A stretch of 64,000 nt of DNA from Candidatus Schekmanbacteria bacterium. GTDB lineage: Bacteria > Schekmanbacteria > GWA2-38-11 > J061. The notes below the pieces were generated by a model. The model was not told where the DNA came from and made no database searches. It saw nothing but the letters and a program-made list of their open reading frames with translations. Position 1 is the first letter of the stretch, and every line of letters starts with the position of its first letter. The translations under genes and the position numbers were made by a program. The stretch spans positions 310,001 through 374,000 of the forward strand of contig JACRJM010000007.1 in NCBI GenBank assembly GCA_016219965.1, read 5' to 3'. This document shows, piece after piece, positions 60,472 to 64,000 of this stretch.

Positions 60472-61656
60472 ATGGCTGAAAGAATTTATATGGATTACGC
60501 ATCAACCACCCCGGTTTTGCCCGAGGTAATTGAAGTAATGCTCCCATATATGAAAGAAGAGTTCGGCAATCCGCAAAGCCTTCACGCATTCGGCGATGCA
60601 CCGAAAAATGCAGTAGATGGGGCAAGGGCGAAAGTGGCCGAGATGATAGGCGCGGAGTCCGTAGAAATATACTTTACTGCCACCGGGACTGAAAGCAACA
60701 ACATGGCTATAAAAGGAGTTGCCGCCGCCCTTCAGAAAAAAGGTAAACATCTCATAAGCACCGAGATAGAGCATCACTCGGTGATGCATCCCTTAAAGAC
60801 CCTTGAAAAGCAGGGTTTTGAGATAACTTATGTGCCTGTTGACCGTTACGGACTTGTAAACCCTGATGATGTAAAATCTGCAATCAGGCAGGATACGATC
60901 TTAGTGTCAGTGACTCATGCATCAAATGAGATAGGCACAATCGAGCCAATAAAAGAGATCGCAGCCATAACAAAAGAGAAAGGCGTTTTTCTTCACACAG
61001 ACGCCATTCAGACTGCCGGAATAATACCGGTTAATGTCAAAGAACTTGGGGTTGATTTTCTAAGCCTGTCAGCACAGCAGTTCTATGGCCCCAAGGGTGT
61101 GGCTGCGATTTATATAAGAAAAGGTGCAAGGATAATGCCTATCCTTGACGGCGGTATACAGGAAAACGGAAGACGCGCCGGAACAGAAAATGTACCCGGT
61201 ATTGCCGGCATGGGAAAAGCCTGTGAAATAGCCATTAAGGAAATGGAAAAACGAAACCAGAAATTATGCGCCTTGAGGGACAGCCTGATAAAAGGGCTTA
61301 CAACCAAAATACCTCACTGTTATTTGAACGGGCATCCTGAAAAAAGACTTCCTGGAAATGCAAATCTCTCCATGGAATACATCGAGGGAGAATCAATTCT
61401 TCTTTTGCTTAATATGAATGGGGTTGCAGCTTCAAGCGGCTCTGCCTGTACTTCACGCGCACTTAAAGCTTCACACGTACTTACGGCGATGGGGATACCT
61501 CCGGAGATCGCCCAGGGTTCAATGCTTTTCAGCCTCGGCATTTACAACAAAGAAGAAGATGTGGCTAAGGTCTGCGAAGTGCTGCCTCCTATAGTTGACA
61601 GGCTGAGACAGATGTCGCCCTTATACGAAGAAGCAAAAAAAGAAGGCAAAATTTAA
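60472..61656 (+). CDS. iscS: IscS/NifS-like aminotransferase-fold protein lacking the PLP lysine
   Basis: A 394-residue class V aminotransferase of cysteine desulfurase type. Start MDYASTTPV, ATGTESNNMAIKGV, ISTEIEHHSVMHPL, THASNEIGTIEP and HTDAIQTAG all match, as does the catalytic loop SSGSACTSRALKASHVL with Cys326. However, the Schiff-base motif, normally S-x-H-K before F-x-G-P-K-G, reads SAQQFYGPKG: Gln202-Gln203 replace His-Lys. The codons are plain (GCA CAG CAG TTC). PLP cannot bind covalently at the usual site, so ordinary desulfurase activity is doubtful. The archaeal IscS of Archaeoglobus fulgidus also lacks this Lys. It may use free sulfide or act as a persulfide/scaffold partner for IscU, TusA and DsrE. 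Confidence 0.88.
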   Translation: MAERIYMDYASTTPVLPEVIEVMLPYMKEEFGNPQSLHAFGDAPKNAVDGARAKVAEMIGAESVEIYFTATGTESNNMAIKGVAAALQKKGKHLISTEIEHHSVMHPLKTLEKQGFEITYVPVDRYGLVNPDDVKSAIRQDTILVSVTHASNEIGTIEPIKEIAAITKEKGVFLHTDAIQTAGIIPVNVKELGVDFLSLSAQQFYGPKGVAAIYIRKGARIMPILDGGIQENGRRAGTENVPGIAGMGKACEIAIKEMEKRNQKLCALRDSLIKGLTTKIPHCYLNGHPEKRLPGNANLSMEYIEGESILLLLNMNGVAASSGSACTSRALKASHVLTAMGIPPEIAQGSMLFSLGIYNKEEDVAKVCEVLPPIVDRLRQMSPLYEEAKKEGKI

Positions 61657-61688
61657 AGTAAATTATGTAAATTATAAAGGAGCACCAG

Positions 61689-62072
61689 ATGGAAAAGTAC
61701 AGTGACAAGGTAATGGATCATTTCATGAACCCTCGAAACGTAGGAGAGATAGTTGATGCCGATGCCGTAGGCCAGGTAGGCAATCCTTCCTGCGGAGACA
61801 TAATGAAATTATACGTCAAAATAAAAGACGGAAAAGTCATTGATGCAAAGTTCAAGACCTTCGGCTGCGGGGCTGCCATAGCTACAAGCTCAATGGTAAC
61901 GGAAATGGTAAAGGGCCTGTCAATCGAAGATGCAATGAAGATATCAAAGCAGGCTGTGGCAGAGGCACTGGATGGGCTTCCGCCTCAAAAAATGCACTGC
62001 TCAAATCTTGCAGCAGATGCGTTAAAGTCAGCGCTTGAAGAATATCTTAAAACACATGAAGAAAAAAAATAA
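61689..62072 (+). CDS. iscU: IscU-type Fe-S cluster scaffold
   Basis: A 127-residue scaffold of normal length. The three cluster Cys and conserved Asp are present: GNPSCGDIM, FKTFGCGAAIA and PQKMHCSNLA. It receives sulfur and iron to build 2Fe-2S/4Fe-4S clusters. It lies 32 bases after the IscS-like gene and 18 before TusA. The HCS at the third position matches the bacterial IscU/NifU N-terminal type. Because the paired IscS lacks the PLP Lys, the sulfur source may be atypical (inference). Confidence 0.95.
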   Translation: MEKYSDKVMDHFMNPRNVGEIVDADAVGQVGNPSCGDIMKLYVKIKDGKVIDAKFKTFGCGAAIATSSMVTEMVKGLSIEDAMKISKQAVAEALDGLPPQKMHCSNLAADALKSALEEYLKTHEEKK

Positions 62073-62090
62073 AATGCCGGAGAGAAAATA

Positions 62091-62324
62091 ATGCAGCCTG
62101 ATGAAGTAATAGATGCGGTAGGCCTTTACTGCCCGATGCCGATTCTTTTGACAACACAGAAGATAAAGGAATTGAAGATCGGAGATGTCTTAGAAGTGAT
62201 TGCCGATGATGAGGGAATAGTTAAGGATATGCCGACATGGTGCAAATCTACGGGCAACCAGTTTTTAAAGATTGAGAAAAAAGAAGACCAGTTCCACGTC
62301 TTTGTAAAGAAGATGAAAGATTAA
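62091..62324 (+). CDS. tusA: TusA-like sulfur carrier protein
   Basis: A 77-residue SirA/TusA-fold protein. The signature YCPMPILLTTQKIKEL, with Cys-Pro-x-Pro, carries the persulfide Cys. The body continues as in TusA (GDVLEVIADDEGIVKDMPTWCKSTGN). TusA proteins pass sulfur from a desulfurase or other donor to tRNA-thiolation, molybdopterin or dissimilatory sulfur pathways. ATG follows a GGAGAG site. A stem-loop 25 bases after its stop separates it from the radical SAM gene. Confidence 0.93.
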   Translation: MQPDEVIDAVGLYCPMPILLTTQKIKELKIGDVLEVIADDEGIVKDMPTWCKSTGNQFLKIEKKEDQFHVFVKKMKD

Positions 62325-62348
62325 AATAATTCAAGTGTAAACCAGAGA

Positions 62349-62380
62349 GCCGCAGCTTTTAGTCTGCGGCATTTTATTTT
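62349..62380 (+). terminator. Attenuator-like hairpin directly before the radical SAM start
   Basis: GCCGCAG-cttttagt-CTGCGGC followed by ATTTTATTTT, ending exactly at the ATG of the radical SAM gene. It resembles a terminator, and no separate ribosome site fits between stem and ATG, so it may both attenuate transcription and restrict translation of the downstream genes. Confidence 0.65.
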
Positions 62381-63553
62381 ATGGGAAATGATAATCTATA
62401 TCCTGTTTTTACAGCCGGCGTTTTCCTAAAACACCTTGAAGAACCGTACATCTACAACATATTAAATGACGAGCTTTACGAGATAAACGACGAAGCGCTC
62501 GAATTTCTTATTAAATGTGATGGGATAACCCCCCTTTCCTCTCTTTCCTTCGATAATGAGTTCATGGATTACTGCTTAGAGGAAAAGCTTTTAGAGCTAG
62601 CTGAAATCAGAATAGATAATCCAAAAAAACCGCCGGTCAGAAAGTCCCCTGTCCCGTCATTGAGATACCTTGAGCTTCAGATAACGGACAGGTGTAACCT
62701 TGCCTGCCGCCATTGTTATCTTGGAGAGCCGAAAGGGAAAGAGCTTACGATTCAAAATATAAAGGATGTCTTCACACAGTTTGAAGAATTGCAGGGACTC
62801 CGGATGATAGTCTCCGGCGGAGAGCCTATGCTTCACCGCGATTTTGCCATTATCAATGAAGAGATAAAAGGGCGCGCCTTCAGAGCTATACTTCTTACTA
62901 ACGGGACTATTATCAATGAAGAGAAAGCCAGGAATCTCAATTTCCAGGAGGTGCAGATAAGTCTCGACGGACTTGAAGAAGCACATGACCATCTAAGGGG
63001 AAAAGGTAACTTTAAGAAAGCAGTTAAGGCTGCGAAAATTCTTATTGAAATGGGAATAGACGTCTCTGCGGCAACGATGATAACAAAGATGAACGCCAAT
63101 GATTTCGAACCTTTGGAAGCTATGCTTAAAGATATGGGGGTAAAAGAGTGGGCTGTCGATGTGCCTGCAGGAACGGGTTTTGCGGCGGGAGGAGGAGGTG
63201 ATATCTTCTTGCCATCCAAAGAAGCTTCATTATATCTAAGATACGGATATGGAGGAGGGCTTTACCAGTCTACAGGGGAATATGCCTGCGGAGCCCACCT
63301 ATGTGCGATAACACCTGACGGCAGCGTATGCAAATGCGGATTCTTCGCAGACAAGCCTGCCGGCAATATCAATGCTGACAGCCTTTCTGATTGCTGGGGC
63401 AGGATAGAGAAACAGAGATTCAGCGAGCTTGAATGCGGAAATTGCGAATATATTGCCGAGTGCCGCGGAGGATGCAGGTTCAGGGCAATGCTTGAGAGTT
63501 CCATGAATGCACCAGACAGTGTGAAATGCTTTGCGTATGGAATAAAAAAATAA
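62381..63553 (+). CDS. Radical SAM/SPASM peptide-maturase-like protein with PqqD-like N-terminus
   Basis: A 390-residue enzyme. Residues ~1-80 resemble a PqqD/RRE-type peptide-binding domain (VFLKHLEEPYIYNILNDELY). The radical SAM cluster motif is DRCNLACRHCYLG (C-x3-C-x2-C) near residue 105, followed by MIVSGGEPMLHRDF. The C-terminal SPASM region carries many Cys: CGAHLCAITPDGSVCKCGFF, CWG and the ELECGNCEYIAECRGGC block, enough for two auxiliary clusters. This layout is used for RiPP modification (thioether, C-C or C-N links) and for PQQ- or heme-d1-like pathways. The next cistron is a 20-residue Cys-rich peptide, a natural candidate substrate (inference). Confidence 0.9.
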   Translation: MGNDNLYPVFTAGVFLKHLEEPYIYNILNDELYEINDEALEFLIKCDGITPLSSLSFDNEFMDYCLEEKLLELAEIRIDNPKKPPVRKSPVPSLRYLELQITDRCNLACRHCYLGEPKGKELTIQNIKDVFTQFEELQGLRMIVSGGEPMLHRDFAIINEEIKGRAFRAILLTNGTIINEEKARNLNFQEVQISLDGLEEAHDHLRGKGNFKKAVKAAKILIEMGIDVSAATMITKMNANDFEPLEAMLKDMGVKEWAVDVPAGTGFAAGGGGDIFLPSKEASLYLRYGYGGGLYQSTGEYACGAHLCAITPDGSVCKCGFFADKPAGNINADSLSDCWGRIEKQRFSELECGNCEYIAECRGGCRFRAMLESSMNAPDSVKCFAYGIKK

Positions 63554-63555
63554 GT

Positions 63556-63583
63556 GGGAAAAGAATTTTCCCTTGATTTTTTT
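63556..63583 (+). terminator. Stem-loop terminator between radical SAM gene and peptide gene
   Basis: GGGAAAA-gaa-TTTTCCC followed by TTGATTTTTTT, starting two bases after the radical SAM stop codon. A perfect TATAAT hexamer overlaps its end (63583-63588) and could be a -10 for the peptide gene, although no good -35 is seen. Confidence 0.7.
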
Positions 63584-63630
63584 ATAATGCGGAATAACAA
63601 TAAGGCCATTCGGCTCCATTTTAAAAACTT

Positions 63631-63664
63631 ATTCGAATGCAGCATCCGAAAAGTGCATTTGAAT
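63631..63664 (+). promoter_or_regulatory. Leader hairpin immediately before the peptide ribosome site
   Basis: ATTCGAATGCA and TGCATTTGAAT pair along all 11 bases (one G-U), with a 12-base loop, five bases before the purine-rich ribosome site of the peptide. It may stabilise or gate a short abundant mRNA. Confidence 0.5.
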
Positions 63665-63686
63665 TTATGGGAGGAGGTGATATTAA

Positions 63687-63749
63687 GTGAAGATCAGAAA
63701 GATCGCAAAGTCAGCTTCTATTACCTGCAAATGTAAGTCATCTTGTTAG
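63687..63749 (+). CDS. 20-residue Cys-rich peptide, candidate RiPP precursor or carrier peptide
   Basis: A very short gene. A GTG start is preceded, seven bases away, by GGGAGGAGGTGAT, one of the best anti-16S matches in the window; an in-frame TAA directly upstream rules out a longer start. The peptide begins MKIRKIAK and ends TCKCKSSC, with three Cys at positions 14, 16 and 20 and six basic residues. Two more in-frame stops follow the first TAG, and a strong terminator comes 22 bases later. It lies 133 bases after a PqqD-radical SAM-SPASM gene and ends the Fe-S operon. I do not recognise a named family. It could be a radical SAM substrate or a metal/persulfide-binding peptide. Confidence 0.6.
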   Translation: MKIRKIAKSASITCKCKSSC

Positions 63750-63770
63750 TATTAGATTTAATATAAAGAG

Positions 63771-63808
63771 GGGAAACATTGTAAACATATCGATGTTTCC
63801 CTTTTTTT
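63771..63808 (+). terminator. Rho-independent terminator of the Fe-S/peptide operon
   Basis: GGGAAACAT-tgtaaacatatcg-ATGTTTCCC followed by seven T residues, directly after the peptide gene and before a converging gene. Confidence 0.92.
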
Positions 63809-64000
63809 ATAATGCCGCTGTCACATCAAGAAGGAAGTTTTCAAGGAGGAGTTCCTGATTTTCGTTTGATTGAAGCCGCTCTAATGCATCGCATCCGTGG
63901 AAAAAAAGTTTATCAAGAGTGCCGACTGACAGCTCCCCAAAAGCTTTACTATGGATTATCTTATCCATGCTGACACAGAATTCCCCGTCAATACCTGACT
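63807..64000 (-). CDS. C-terminal fragment, possibly DNA polymerase III delta-prime subunit (partial)
   Basis: Minus-strand frame open from the window edge to TAA at 63807-63809, 63 residues. The tail reads LERLQSNENQELLLENFLLDVTAAL, helical and similar in style to the collar-domain end of HolB-type clamp-loader subunits (the N-terminal ATPase would lie outside the window). With only a short tail visible the family is uncertain. It converges on the peptide operon, sharing the T-run of the terminator. Confidence 0.4.
   Translation of the reverse strand, partial: SGIDGEFCVSMDKIIHSKAFGELSVGTLDKLFFHGCDALERLQSNENQELLLENFLLDVTAAL

Noticed and set aside
63687-63749. Selenocysteine-containing peptide
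   Set aside because: All relevant codons are TGC/TGT and the stop is TAG with further stops behind it; no TGA lies within the frame.

Overview
The window looks like chromosome of a Gram-negative, probably anaerobic or facultative bacterium with a respiratory, metal- and sulfur-oriented metabolism. The evidence is an octaheme HAO-like cytochrome c, siroheme and ferredoxin proteins, a tungsten-type aldehyde:ferredoxin oxidoreductase, a giant BadF/HgdC-type activase, an outer-membrane barrel, a PEP-CTERM protein and an OmpB-like multicopper oxidase of the kind known from Geobacter. Base composition is intermediate (low 40s % GC by eye) with AT-rich islands. I cannot name the phylum; Desulfobacterota, Nitrospirota or a neighbouring candidate phylum would all fit.

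Layout. 1-3245 (minus): nitrogen-oxide/sulfite-type redox genes (HAO-like cytochrome, siroheme protein, CBS protein, diferredoxin), two of which lie behind the same perfect palindrome TATGAC-N4-GTCATA. 3545-8027: three-gene FAD / Fe-S / FAD dehydrogenase operon. 8114-10816: AT-rich type II restriction-modification pair (BsuBI/PstI type) next to an inverted repeat. 10849-16029 (minus): PEP-CTERM protein with a sigma-54 promoter, then the 1451-residue activase. 16196-19479: island of dispersed repeats, a HipA-like kinase fused to membrane segments inside an inverted repeat pair, and an MNT/HEPN toxin-antitoxin pair with tandem operators. 19505-27710: TSUP transporter, GT-C glycosyltransferase, alginate-export-like barrel, cupin, AOR, aldo/keto reductase, SDR. 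27868-34536: eIF-2B-like protein, a geranylgeranyl-reductase-like/GNAT fusion, flavodoxin, LpdD-like protein, UbiX and ThyX, pointing to prenylated-flavin biology. 34533-40842: sensor kinase, a ferredoxin-dependent bilin reductase overlapping an MFS gene, bacterioferritin and an amino-acid permease. 40927-49613: secreted proteins (heptad-repeat Met-rich protein, multicopper oxidase, tandem-repeat adhesin-like protein). 49710-59333: AT-rich surface-glycan region with two tRNAs. 59540-63749: Fe-S/sulfur-transfer operon ending in a PqqD-radical SAM-SPASM enzyme and a 20-residue Cys-rich peptide.

The strongest leads are at the right end. A sigma-54-type promoter precedes ferritin-like, Nfu, DsrE, IscS-like, IscU, TusA and radical SAM genes. 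The IscS-like protein has Gln-Gln where the Schiff-base His-Lys should be. The last cistron is a short basic peptide ending TCKCKSSC, with a near-perfect ribosome binding site, downstream of the SPASM enzyme: a candidate RiPP or sulfur/metal carrier. Other leads are a bilin reductase in an apparently non-phototrophic genome, a membrane-anchored HipA-like kinase, and sigma-54 elements shared by the PEP-CTERM, multicopper oxidase and Fe-S loci.
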